Shown here piece by piece: positions 33,804-44,925 of a stretch of 64,000 bases of DNA. Every line of letters begins with the position of its first letter. Within the stretch, counting starts at the first letter, position 1. The position numbers and the translations under genes were made by a program. Under the pieces are notes generated by a model. That model searched no databases, had not been told where the DNA came from, and was given only the letters and a program-made list of their open reading frames with translations. The DNA is from Calendula officinalis (taxonomy: Eukaryota > Streptophyta > Magnoliopsida > Asterales > Asteraceae), in NCBI GenBank assembly GCA_963853835.1, contig OY970820.1, positions 81,650,909 to 81,714,908 of the forward strand, written 5' to 3'.

Positions 33804-34560
33804 TGTTGGGTTTCGTACACATTTAACGTCACTATGTTCGTCGCGGAATTACGAACAATTAATACGATAAACTACGAAGCTTAAGGATCGCTTAGATCTA
33901 CGAGTCTAAGGCAACTAGTAATAAATAAATACTTACATTAGCGGTGCTCGGTGATTCGATTCCTTGAGAACGAGTACGCGCCAGAACTTGCCAACGAACT
34001 TAGGATTCAAGAAAGAACCCCTCTACTTGATCACACTCGAGGTTGACAACGAACGAGACAATACACTACGATGTAGTGCAAAGTACCCTTGAAAAAACCC
34101 AAACGAAAACACCACCGAAAACTATTTCGGCGGCGGTCCGGCGGCGGCGTTACGGCGGCCGGAGGTGGTTTCCGGTCGGTGGTCAAACGAAGGGGAGAGG
34201 GCTTCGGCCGAATAGGGTGCAAGCCAAGAAAAGTGTGTTTAGGTTAATACCCCATGCACCCTATATATAGGTTTTGGAAAACCCTTGTTTCCTTATTTGA
34301 GTTGGACTCAAATTGACCTAAAGCCCGTCTTGTTTTGTTAAACCATTAATTAACCAAGCCCGATATGGAATAACAAATTAATTACCCATTAACTTATTCC
34401 AGTCCACCAAGCCCGATACGCATTAATTATACAATTAATTAATGACCGGTTCGTTTATTCTCGTGTTCGGTTGTGTCCCGAGAGCAACCCTAGTAGGACT
34501 TTAATTTACGTTGACCAAGTCAAACTGTTTATTTGATGACGTTGGACACCATTTCCAACA
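33804..34560 (-). repeat. RT-C 5' LTR (LTR 2)
   Basis: 757 bp, TGTTGGGTTTCG...TTTCCAACA, followed by GTACC. It differs from LTR 3 (41321-42077) at about three sites and from LTR 1 at about twelve, so it shares a more recent ancestor with LTR 3. Confidence 0.95.
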
Positions 34561-35254
34561 GTACCATTGACATTGACCGTATATTGGTATTTATATCGCA
34601 TTCTAATAACCAATATATATGTATTTCATTTTGGTTATAAAAATATAAATTTGTGTCCTATAGGATTTAGAACTTAGAAGGTGAAGATCTGACTTGAAGG
34701 AAACAAGCAAAAAAAAAAAAGTTTCGTTTTCTTTCATCAAACATATATTTGTAACTTCTTTTTATCTTGGATTCCTAGTTTGAAAGTTTTTCTTTCTATA
34801 TAATCGCTCAATCGTTCTAAATTCCTCGAGAGAAAGGTATTATTCTTTTCTTCGTATTTATATATCGATATTCGTCTCTAAAGTTATTTAGTTGTGTCAT
34901 GTAAATTGTTTTAGGTTCTTGTTTAATATTCTTTCTTTGTTTGAAGTTGTAGCAACATACTTAACGCTTATTTAACTTATGTAAAAAGATGTCTTCTAAA
35001 TACATTTGATAAGTTTAATGAACTTAAACTTACTATTTATATGTGTAAAGAATAGATTTCATTAACATGTAATTAATGCATTCTTTTAATATATAAGAAA
35101 AGTTTCAACAAACTTAAACAAGAAATAGAAAAAAAAATGCATTAAACAAACTCTTTTACATGTTAATTAATGCAATCTTGTTTAGGTTCTTAAACATACA
35201 ATTTATACACTTTTAAAAACCTAAACAAGAAATAGAAAAATAACAACCACTAAT
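34561..35254. other. Host flank of RT-C and hAT, copy 1
   Basis: About 690 bp between the RT-C 5' LTR and the hAT left end, repeated at 42078-42764. It contains short inverted/direct repeats around AAACAAGAAATAGAAA but no recognisable gene. Confidence 0.7.
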
Positions 35255-36051
35255 GAGATGCACAGTAACCGGTTTCGGCAAAAACCGATTTCTCCAATAA
35301 CCGGTTCGGTTAGTAACCGGTTCCGACATCCAAAAACCCCAACCGGTGTAACCGGTTACCGGTTCGGTTAGTAACCGGTTCGGTTAGTAACCGGTAAAAA
35401 AACTGGTTTTGACCGGTTACACTATAATACCCTTTTTTTTGCCGCAATTCGATATCAAACACAACCATTAAACGTTTTAGCAAAATACAAACATTCATTA
35501 AGCATAGAAACGTTAAAAACATTCAAGTACACATAATTAAACATAAAAATACGAAAGTTCGAAAGCATAGAAACGTTAAAATCATCGAGCATCAAGCAAA
35601 CGAATATATCTTTTAACTCGTTTTGGACCCTTTTTATAAAAATCACATAGCATCAACCAAAAGTCATGTGTTATAGCACCAATCTCCGGTGAGTTCAGCC
35701 CATCTCGCACAAATAAATTTATAATGTGTGCGAGACATCGACTATGGAAGAAAAGACCATTCACGGGAGGTTTGAATGATAATATTAGCTTTGCAACCGC
35801 ATTTGTATTATTAGATGCGTTGTCAAACGAGATTGCAAAAACTTTTCCATTTAATTTATAGTAATTTATTACGTGACTTAACATATAAAATAAATTTTCA
35901 CCCGTATGGGGATGTGGAAAATCTTCAAACGCGATCACACGCTTCATCATTTGTCATGTGCTTGGATCGATCCAATGTGCGGTAACACAAATGTACGAAC
36001 CGGGCAAACCATGAGGCGCCGACCAAACGTCCGTTGTTAGGTTTACACTTG
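35255..36051 (-). mobile_element. Truncated hAT element, copy 1
   Basis: Left part of the hAT element with subterminal ACCGGTT words (35265-35425) and the transposase remnant 35582-35950. It is cut at 36051 by the duplication junction and directly joined to copia RNase H sequence. Confidence 0.9.
35582..35950 (-). pseudogene. hAT transposase remnant, copy 1
   Basis: 122 codons, identical by eye to 43100-43468, with VFAISFDNASNNTNAVAKLI and HSRCLAHIINLFV, conserved in plant hAT transposase cores. Separated by one TGA from the upstream transposase piece now fused to copia pol. Confidence 0.85.
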
Positions 36052-39000
36052 CCTCACTAGCAGCAATATATTCAGATTCACATGTGGAATCAGCAACCGA
36101 CTGCTGCTTGGATCTTTTCCAAGTATCAGCACCACCATTCAGTAAGAATACCCACCCAGTTTGTGAACACGAGTCATCCCTGTCAGTTTGGAAACTCGCG
36201 TCACAATATCCTTCCACAACAAGATCGTCTTTCCCACCATACACTAAGAACATATCCTTTGTTCTCCTTAGGTACTTGAGAATCGTCTTGACTGCTGTCC
36301 AATGATCGTTGCCAGGGTTAGCCTGATATCGACTCACCATGCTCAAGGCATATGAGACATCAGGACGAGTACATATCATGGCATACATGATCGATCCTAT
36401 AGCCGAAGCATATGGGATACGACTCATTCTATCCCGCTCTAACTCAATGCTGGGACTTTGACTATGAGTCAATTTTATGCCATGGTTCATTGGTAAATAG
36501 CCTTTCTTAGAATCAAGCATATGAAACCTCTTCAATACCTTGTCTAAGTATGTACTCTGGCTTAATCCTATTAGACGTTTTTCTCTATCTCTGTATATCT
36601 TGATTCCAAGTATGTACGCTGCATCTCCTAGATCCTTCATTGCAAAACACTTTCCCAACCAAGACTTCACGTCTTGCAGTGTAGGAATGTGGTTGCCAAT
36701 AAGCAATATGTCGTTGACATATAACACTAGGAAGATTACATTGCTCCCACTAGTTTTGATATAAACGCAGGACTCATCTTCGCTTCTCGAAAACCCAAAC
36801 TGTTTGACTCTTTCGTGAAAGCAAAGATTCCAACTACGAGATGCTTGTTTCAATCCATAGATGGATTTCTCAAGCTTATACACTCTCTTGGGATGTTGCT
36901 TGTGGATAAAACCTTCTGGTTGTGCCATATAGACATCCTCAGTTAACTTTCCGTTCAGGAAAGCGGTTTTCACATCCATCTGCCAGATTTCATAGTCATG
37001 AAACGCAGCGATTGCAAGCAATATCCTGATAGACTTTATCTCGGCTACTGGTGAAAAAGTCTCGTCATAATCAATTCCATGAGTTTGAGTATAACCTTTT
37101 GCAACCAGCCTAGCCTTATAACTGTGCACATTCCCATCCATGTCAGTCTTCTTCTTGAAGATCCATTTACACCCAACGGTTTTAGTGCCAGGTGAAATGT
37201 CAACCAAGTTCCATACTTGATTGTCATACATAGACTGAATCTCGCTCTCCATAGCCTCTTTCCATTTATCGGCCTCAGGGCCTTCCATAGCTTCCTTATA
37301 GTTTGATGGCTCATCATCATCGACTGGTATACCATTATCAGTCGATGCATCGCCTTCAGCAATATGGTACTCATAATAATCACCAAGATGCTCATGAGGG
37401 CGAACAACTCTAGAGGATCTACGTGGAATGGTAGGAGTTATATCATTTTGTTCAACAGGAGTCTCATCCTCATGTTGAGTACTAGTGTCAACTATAGGTT
37501 CCGATTCAATTTCATTGGTTGACTCTTGGGACTCTTCAAGATCGATTTTGCTCCCACTATCTTCTTTGGATAATAGCTCTCTCTCAAGAAAGAATCCTCT
37601 TCGAGCTATGAACACTTTGTTCTCATTCGGTTTGTAAAACCGATATCCAAAAGACTGGCGAGGGTAGCCAATGAAATGACACTTCTCTGATTTTCTTTCC
37701 AGTTTGTCATGAGTTTCGTGTCCGACGTAAACCTCACAACCCCAGATTTTCAAATGTCGGAGCGAGGGAGGATTCCCTGTGCACATTTCAGAGGGTGTCT
37801 TGGAGACCTTCTTAGTTGGTACAAGGTTCAAGATATGAGCTGCTGTTTCTAGGGCGTAACCCCAAAAGCTCACTGGAAGAGTTGCACGACTCATCATCAA
37901 TAGAACCATATCTAACAATGTTCGATTTCTCCTCTCAGACACTCCATTAAGTTGTGGAGTTCTAGGAGGTGAGAGTTGGGATACTATTCCACAACTCTTT
38001 AGATGATCCATGAACTCTTGACTAAGATACTCTCCACCCCTGTCAGAGCGGAGCATCTTAATCCTTTTGCCCAAGTGATTCTCAACTTCGTTTTGATAAA
38101 CTTTGAATGTCTCAAAAGTTTCTGATTTATGTTTAATCAAATAAACATAACCATATCTACTGATATCATCAGTAAATGTAACGAAGTATTTCTCGCCATG
38201 TCTTGTGCTTGACTTGAATGGTCCACACACGTCAGTGTGTACAAGATCGAACAAGTCTTTGCCTCTTTCACAAGTCCCTGTGAATGGCGCCTTAGTCATC
38301 TTGCCAAGTAAACAAGATTCGCACACATCATTCGATTTGAGGTCAAATGATTCTAGTACTCCATCCTTTTGGAGTTTAGCGATTCGTTTTTTGTTTATAT
38401 GGCCTAAGCGACAATGCCATAGACATGATTTATCCAATACATTTTTGGACGAATCAACATTCAATATTAGATTTCTATTGTTAACGCAAACAACACTTTC
38501 ATATATGCCAGAACAAGGAATACCTTTGAAAATAAAAACATCATTCTTATAAACTAAGATAGAACCATTTTCATTATCAAAACCAAAAGTAAGACCATCC
38601 TTAAATAATGCATAAAATGAAATAATGTTTCGTGCCATGCAAGGCGAATAACAAACATCTAATAAAGTAATCGAACTATCACTACTAAGCATGAGCTCAA
38701 AATCTCCAATCTTGGTAACAGCAGCCGAGAATCTGTTTCCCATTATTAGATTCAGCTCACCATGCTTCAGCTTCCTACTATTCTTTAGTCCCTGCATATC
38801 AGTGCAAATGTGAGTACCACACCCTGTATCAAGAACCCAAGAATTTGACATAGAAGCACTATGTAGTTCAATCATAAAAGTACCTGATGGTCCAGACTTT
38901 TGGACTTTCTGATTCTTCAGGTCATCCAAGTACTTTGGGCAGCTTCTTTTCCAGTGGCCCTTCCCTTGGCAGTAATAACAAGTGGCCTCTTTCGGATTCT

Positions 39001-39796
39001 TAGATGGTGCTACGTCAGAATCGACCTTCCTTTTCTTGTATCCCACTCTGGCTTTGCCACTGGGAGGAGGTCGTTTCTTCTTCTTGGTACCACTAGAATG
39101 AATGGCCAGCACAGGAGCATTAGGAGTGGAAATCTTGGCTTTCGCCAAGCTTGCTTCGGTAGTTTTCAACATACTGTGCAACTCCATGAGTGTCTTGTCC
39201 ATATCACCCATGTTATAGTTAACTATAAATTGTGAGTAGGATGGTGGAAGCGAGTTCAGGACCATGTCAGTAGTCAACTCCTTCGGTAGTGGAACACCCA
39301 AGTTCTCCAGCCTGTCTATGTAGCTTTTCATCTTTTGGACGTGGCCACATACAGGTTTCCCCTCTTGCAACTTACACGCCATAAGGGAACTTACGACATC
39401 GAAATGTTCTTGCCTAGCTCTATTCTGAAACATCAGTTTGAGCTGTTGGTTGATCTCGAACGCACCTAGCTTCTCAAAACCCTTTTGGAGTTCAGAAGAC
39501 ATAGTGGTGAGCATCAGGCAAGCAACCTTTTCCGATTCAGCATAATGTTGCTCATAAGCTTTAAGGTCATCTTCTATCGAGTCATCAGTGATCTCAGGAA
39601 TTTCTTCGTCAAGGACATACTCCTTGCCCTCGTACCTTAAAGTAATTCTTAGAGTATGAACCCAATCAATATAGTTGGGTCCGGTGAGCTTCTCTCGTGA
39701 TAACACCGTCAGTAGATGGAAGTTAGAGTTTTGCGGTGGAAGTGGAGGTGGTGGTGGAAGATTTTGATTGTTGTTGTTGTTTTGAAGATTGGCCAT
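35954..39796 (-). CDS. Chimeric copia gag-pol / hAT transposase ORF
   Basis: 1280 codons. Residues 1-1247 repeat the RT-C gag-pol (gag, CCHC, protease, integrase with DDE intact, RT, partial RNase H up to YIAASEA). The frame then continues without a break into about 33 residues of hAT transposase (SVNLTTDVWSAPHGLPGSYI ...) and stops at 35954. The fusion results from the tandem duplication junction at 36049-36051. RNase H is truncated. The RT active site reads YVNDILLIG instead of YVDD (AAC codon, 36713-36715), so RT should be inactive. It retains the LTR 3 promoter and primer site upstream, so it might be transcribed, but there is no 3' LTR. Confidence 0.92.
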   Translation of the reverse strand: MANLQNNNNNQNLPPPPPLPPQNSNFHLLTVLSREKLTGPNYIDWVHTLRITLRYEGKEYVLDEEIPEITDDSIEDDLKAYEQHYAESEKVACLMLTTMSSELQKGFEKLGAFEINQQLKLMFQNRARQEHFDVVSSLMACKLQEGKPVCGHVQKMKSYIDRLENLGVPLPKELTTDMVLNSLPPSYSQFIVNYNMGDMDKTLMELHSMLKTTEASLAKAKISTPNAPVLAIHSSGTKKKKRPPPSGKARVGYKKRKVDSDVAPSKNPKEATCYYCQGKGHWKRSCPKYLDDLKNQKVQKSGPSGTFMIELHSASMSNSWVLDTGCGTHICTDMQGLKNSRKLKHGELNLIMGNRFSAAVTKIGDFELMLSSDSSITLLDVCYSPCMARNIISFYALFKDGLTFGFDNENGSILVYKNDVFIFKGIPCSGIYESVVCVNNRNLILNVDSSKNVLDKSCLWHCRLGHINKKRIAKLQKDGVLESFDLKSNDVCESCLLGKMTKAPFTGTCERGKDLFDLVHTDVCGPFKSSTRHGEKYFVTFTDDISRYGYVYLIKHKSETFETFKVYQNEVENHLGKRIKMLRSDRGGEYLSQEFMDHLKSCGIVSQLSPPRTPQLNGVSERRNRTLLDMVLLMMSRATLPVSFWGYALETAAHILNLVPTKKVSKTPSEMCTGNPPSLRHLKIWGCEVYVGHETHDKLERKSEKCHFIGYPRQSFGYRFYKPNENKVFIARRGFFLERELLSKEDSGSKIDLEESQESTNEIESEPIVDTSTQHEDETPVEQNDITPTIPRRSSRVVRPHEHLGDYYEYHIAEGDASTDNGIPVDDDEPSNYKEAMEGPEADKWKEAMESEIQSMYDNQVWNLVDISPGTKTVGCKWIFKKKTDMDGNVHSYKARLVAKGYTQTHGIDYDETFSPVAEIKSIRILLAIAAFHDYEIWQMDVKTAFLNGKLTEDVYMAQPEGFIHKQHPKRVYKLEKSIYGLKQASRSWNLCFHERVKQFGFSRSEDESCVYIKTSGSNVIFLVLYVNDILLIGNHIPTLQDVKSWLGKCFAMKDLGDAAYILGIKIYRDREKRLIGLSQSTYLDKVLKRFHMLDSKKGYLPMNHGIKLTHSQSPSIELERDRMSRIPYASAIGSIMYAMICTRPDVSYALSMVSRYQANPGNDHWTAVKTILKYLRRTKDMFLVYGGKDDLVVEGYCDASFQTDRDDSCSQTGWVFLLNGGADTWKRSKQQSVADSTCESEYIAASEASVNLTTDVWSAPHGLPGSYICVTAHWIDPST

Positions 39797-41320
<1,524 letters not shown>

Positions 41321-42077
41321 TGTTGGGTTTCGTACACATTTAACGTCACTATGTTCGTCGCGGAATTACGAACAATTAATACGATAAACTACGAAGCTTA
41401 AGGATCGCTTAGATCTACGAGTCTAAGGCAACTAGTAATAAATAAATACTTACATTAGCGGTGCTCGGTGATTCGATTCCTTGAGAACGAGTACGCGCCA
41501 GAACTTGCCAACGAACTTAGGATTCAAGAAAGAACCCCTCTACTTGATCACACTCGAGGTTGACAACGAACGAGACAATACACTACGATGTAGTGCAAAG
41601 TACCCTTGAGAAAACCCAAACGAAAACACCACCGAAAACTATTTCGGCGGCGGTCCGGCGGCGGCGTTACGGCGGCCGGAGGTGGTTTCCGGTCGGTGGT
41701 CAGACGAAGGGGAGAGGGCTTCGGCCGAATAGGGTGCAAGCCAAGAAAAGTGTGTTTAGGTTAATACCCCATGCACCCTATATATAGGTTTTGGAAAACC
41801 CTTGTTTCCTTATTTGAGTTGGACTCAAATTGACCTAAAGCCCGTCTTGTTTTGTTAAACCATTAATTAACCAAGCCCGATATGGAATAACAAATTAATT
41901 ACCCATTAACTTATTCCAGTCCACCAAGCCCGATACGCATTAATTATACAATTAATTAATGACCGGTTCGTTTATTCTCGTGTTCGGTTGTGTCCCGAGA
42001 GCAAACCTAGTAGGACTTTAATTTACGTTGACCAAGTCAAACTGTTTATTTGATGACGTTGGACACCATTTCCAACA
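41321..42077 (-). repeat. RT-C LTR 3 (duplicated 5' LTR)
   Basis: 757 bp; about three substitutions from LTR 2. Followed by GTACC (42078-42082), the copied target duplication. TATA box near 41778-41787. Confidence 0.95.
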
Positions 42078-42764
42078 GTACCATTGACATTGACCGTATA
42101 TTGGTATTTATATCGCATTCTAATAACCAATATATATGTATTTCATTTTGGTTATAAAAATATAAATTTGTGTCCTATAGGATTTAGAACTTAGAAGGTG
42201 AAGATCTGACTTGAAGGAAACAAGCAAAAAAAAAAAAGTTTCGTTTTCTTTCATCAAACATATATTTGTAACTTCTTTTTATCTTGGATTCCTAGTTTGA
42301 AAGTTTTTCTTTCTATATAATCGCTCAATCGTTCTAAATTCCTCGAGAGAAAGGTATTATTCTTTTCTTCGTATTTATATATCGATATTCGTCTCTAAAG
42401 TTATTTAGTTGTGTCATGTAAATTGTTTTAGGTTCTTGTTTAATATTCTTTCTTTGTTTGAAGTTGTAGCAACATACTTAACGCTTATTTAACTTATGTA
42501 AAAAGATGTCTTCTAAATACATTTGATAAGTTTAATGAACTTAAACTTACTATTTATATGTGTAAAGAATAGATTTCATTAACATGTAATTAATGCATTC
42601 TTTTAATATATAAGAAAAGTTTCAACAAACTTAAACAAGAAATAGAAAAAAAAATGCATTAAACAAACTCTTTTACATGTTAATTAATGCAATCTTGTTT
42701 AGGTTCTTAAACATACAATTTATACACTTTTAAAAACCTAAACAAGAAATAGAAAAATAACAAC
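42078..42764. other. Host flank of RT-C and hAT, copy 2
   Basis: Duplicate of 34561-35254; no gene. Ends at the hAT target duplication CACTAAT (42765-42771). Confidence 0.7.
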
Positions 42765-42771
42765 CACTAAT

Positions 42772-44501
42772 GAGATGCACAGTAACCGGTTTCGGCAAAA
42801 ACCGATTTCTCCAATAACCGGTTCGGTTAGTAACCGGTTCCGACATCCAAAAACCCCAACCGGTGTAACCGGTTACCGGTTCGGTTAGTAACCGGTTCGG
42901 TTAGTAACCGGTAAAAAAACTGGTTTTGACCGGTTACACTATAATACCCTTTTTTTTTGCCGCAATTCGATATCAAACACAACCATTAAACGTTTTAGCA
43001 AAATACAAACATTCATTAAGCATAGAAACGTTAAAAACATTCAAGTACACATAATTAAACATAAAAATACGAAAGTTCGAAAGCATAGAAACGTTAAAAT
43101 CATCGAGCATCAAGCAAACGAATATATCTTTTAACTCGTTTTGGACCCTTTTTATAAAAATCACATAGCATCAACCAAAAGTCATGTGTTATAGCACCAA
43201 TCTCCGGTGAGTTCAGCCCATCTCGCACAAATAAATTTATAATGTGTGCGAGACATCGACTATGGAAGAAAAGACCATTCACGGGAGGTTTGAATGATAA
43301 TATTAGCTTTGCAACCGCATTTGTATTATTAGATGCGTTGTCAAACGAGATTGCAAAAACTTTTCCATTTAATTTATAGTAATTTATTACGTGACTTAAC
43401 ATATAAAATAAATTTTCACCCGTATGGGGATGTGGAAAATCTTCAAACGCGATCACACGCTTCATCATTTGTCATGTGCTTGGATCGATCCAATGTGCGG
43501 TAACACAAATGTACGAACCGGGCAAACCATGAGGCGCCGACCAAACGTCCGTTGTTAGGTTTACACTTGTATTTAAATTTTCAAAACCATTTACTAGATC
43601 ATTTTTAGCCAATTTCCAAAGTTTTAAACAATCTCGTCTAAGAGTAGTACGACTTACATGATTATAACGTGGTTGAAGCTCTTGTTGGATGAGGCGCGTC
43701 AATCTTGGGTTGTCAAAGTGGTTGAATGGCAAACCTTGTTGTATCACGAATTTGGCCATATGTTCTCGACAACGTTCCGCTTGGTACGCAAAGATACCAC
43801 CGTCTCGTGCCATAGTCGCTTGACCCTCTTGTTGTGAACCCCTTCTTATCGTTTGACAATGCTTTGCGACATGTGTCCTCATCGTTGAGTTGGAACTAGC
43901 TCCCATGAGTTGACCACAATTTCTACAATGCGCCTTTATAAGACCATTGCTTAACTCGACTAAGTCGAACGACCCATTTGGTCCAAAAAGTTCGGGAACT
44001 CGTGTAGTTGGCAAAATTTTAGCAATACTTGCCGTTTCTTCATTTGTAGAACCAACGCCGGTGAAATCTTGACTACTTTGGCTTTGGTTTGGTGCGACAT
44101 TTTGACGTTTTTTGCTAATCGAAAGTGTTTGGAGAGTGTTTTTGGATGTTTTGAAGTTGTGATTTTAACCAAATGCAAGATATGTATTTATAGGGGTGTT
44201 TAGGGGGCAAAATGGTCCAAAAATACCCCCCAACGGTCACAAAACAGTCCCCAACGGTCATATGACCGTTTTTTAACGGTAATTTACGATTCCCAGCGAA
44301 AACCGGTTACGAACCGGTTATAAAACCGGTTTTAACGGTCGCAACCGGAAACCGGTTATCAGAACCGGTTTCTGCCGGTTTTTTGGTCGAAATGGTGTAA
44401 CCGGTTAGGAAGCGGTCGGTTACTGAGAAACCGAACCGGTTACGGTCAAAACCGGTTTTGGCCGATTTCGGTTTCGGTTTCGGGTAATATGTGCACGACT
44501 A
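42772..44501 (-). mobile_element. hAT transposon, full-length copy, internally deleted
   Basis: About 1.73 kb, flanked by CACTAAT on both sides (42765-42771, 44502-44508), compatible with an eight-base hAT duplication with one changed base. Termini GAGATGCACA and (reverse) AGTCGTGCACA are imperfect inverted repeats. Roughly nine ACCGGTT words crowd each end (42780-42935, 44290-44460), the subterminal repeat array used by hAT transposases for binding. The transposase gene inside is truncated. Confidence 0.85.
43100..44090 (-). pseudogene. hAT transposase (BED finger), truncated
   Basis: The frame 43472-44014 (180 codons) carries a BED-type zinc finger (CRNCGQLMGASS ... HVAKHC), QPRYNHVSRTTLRRDCLKLW, and the hAT core start TDVWSAPHGLPGSYICVTAH. 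A TGA (where family members have Trp) ends it at 43472-43474, and the same frame continues as 43100-43468 with SFDNASNNTNAV and HSRCLAHIINLFV. The C-terminal half and the hAT dimerisation domain are missing. Upstream, the N-terminus continues in frame without an ATG (NQSQSSQDFTGVGSTNEE) to about 44090, so the start is frameshifted. Nuclear DNA-cutting enzyme in active relatives; inactive here. Confidence 0.85.
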
Positions 44502-44925
44502 CACTAATCAGTAATAATTATTCTTTCAAACCATATGAAATGTTGCATTTTTTTCAAGAATAACACAATAACTAAAACTAGTTCTGCTTGTTGATTATAT
44601 AAATGTGAGTATGATAAATACGAAGTATGTATTTTTCGATAAAATTTTCTCAGGAGGGCAATCTTGTAAATTCCGTTCATGAATTGCGTAATTTAACTCA
44701 TACCTCACACGGGCACATATGGGGAATTTTCCTTGGAAATCCCTTTAGGGGCTGGGTTTGCCCGCTTATGCGGAGCTCGAACTTGGGGTGCTCGCTGAAA
44801 AATTACGAGTAGGCTTCCGTTATTTCATTTGTCATTTCCAACAAAAATTTCTGGTCCACTAGAAACCCCCAAAATCTCTTAAATAAACACAGGGGCGGAA
44901 AAAGAAAAGATCGAAGAATACGAAG
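44502..44925. other. Upstream region of the TPR gene
   Basis: About 420 bp between the hAT and the TPR gene start. Contains a moderately conserved-looking stretch (about 44690-44815, GCTTATGCGGAGCTCGAAC) with a B-box-like GTTCGAGC on the reverse strand, possibly a SINE fragment. The bases just before ATG are purine-rich 5' UTR-like. Confidence 0.4.

Larger units (their letters stand above)
26605..34560 (-). mobile_element. Ty1/copia retrotransposon RT-C, nearly complete
   Basis: 7956 bp on the minus strand, with 757-bp LTRs at 26605-27361 (3') and 33804-34560 (5') and a perfect target duplication GTACC (26600-26604, 34561-34565). A tRNA-Met primer site and polypurine tract lie at the correct inner ends. 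One frame encodes gag-pol, broken only by a single TAG in RNase H. Its sequence is clearly different from RT-A and RT-B (single gag-pol frame, no third ORF). About 12 differences between its two LTRs suggest a modest age. Confidence 0.95.
28550..36051. repeat. Tandem segmental duplication, unit 1 (7502 bp)
   Basis: Extends from inside the RT-C RNase H to inside the hAT transposase. The same sequence is repeated directly at 36052-43569. The junction reads CACTTG|CCTCACTAGC; TTG is present at both parental breakpoints (28547-28549, 43567-43569), a three-base microhomology. Confidence 0.95.

Noticed and set aside
44690..44815. A tRNA or complete SINE upstream of the TPR gene
   Set aside because: Only a B-box-like word is present; no A box at the expected distance and no tail.
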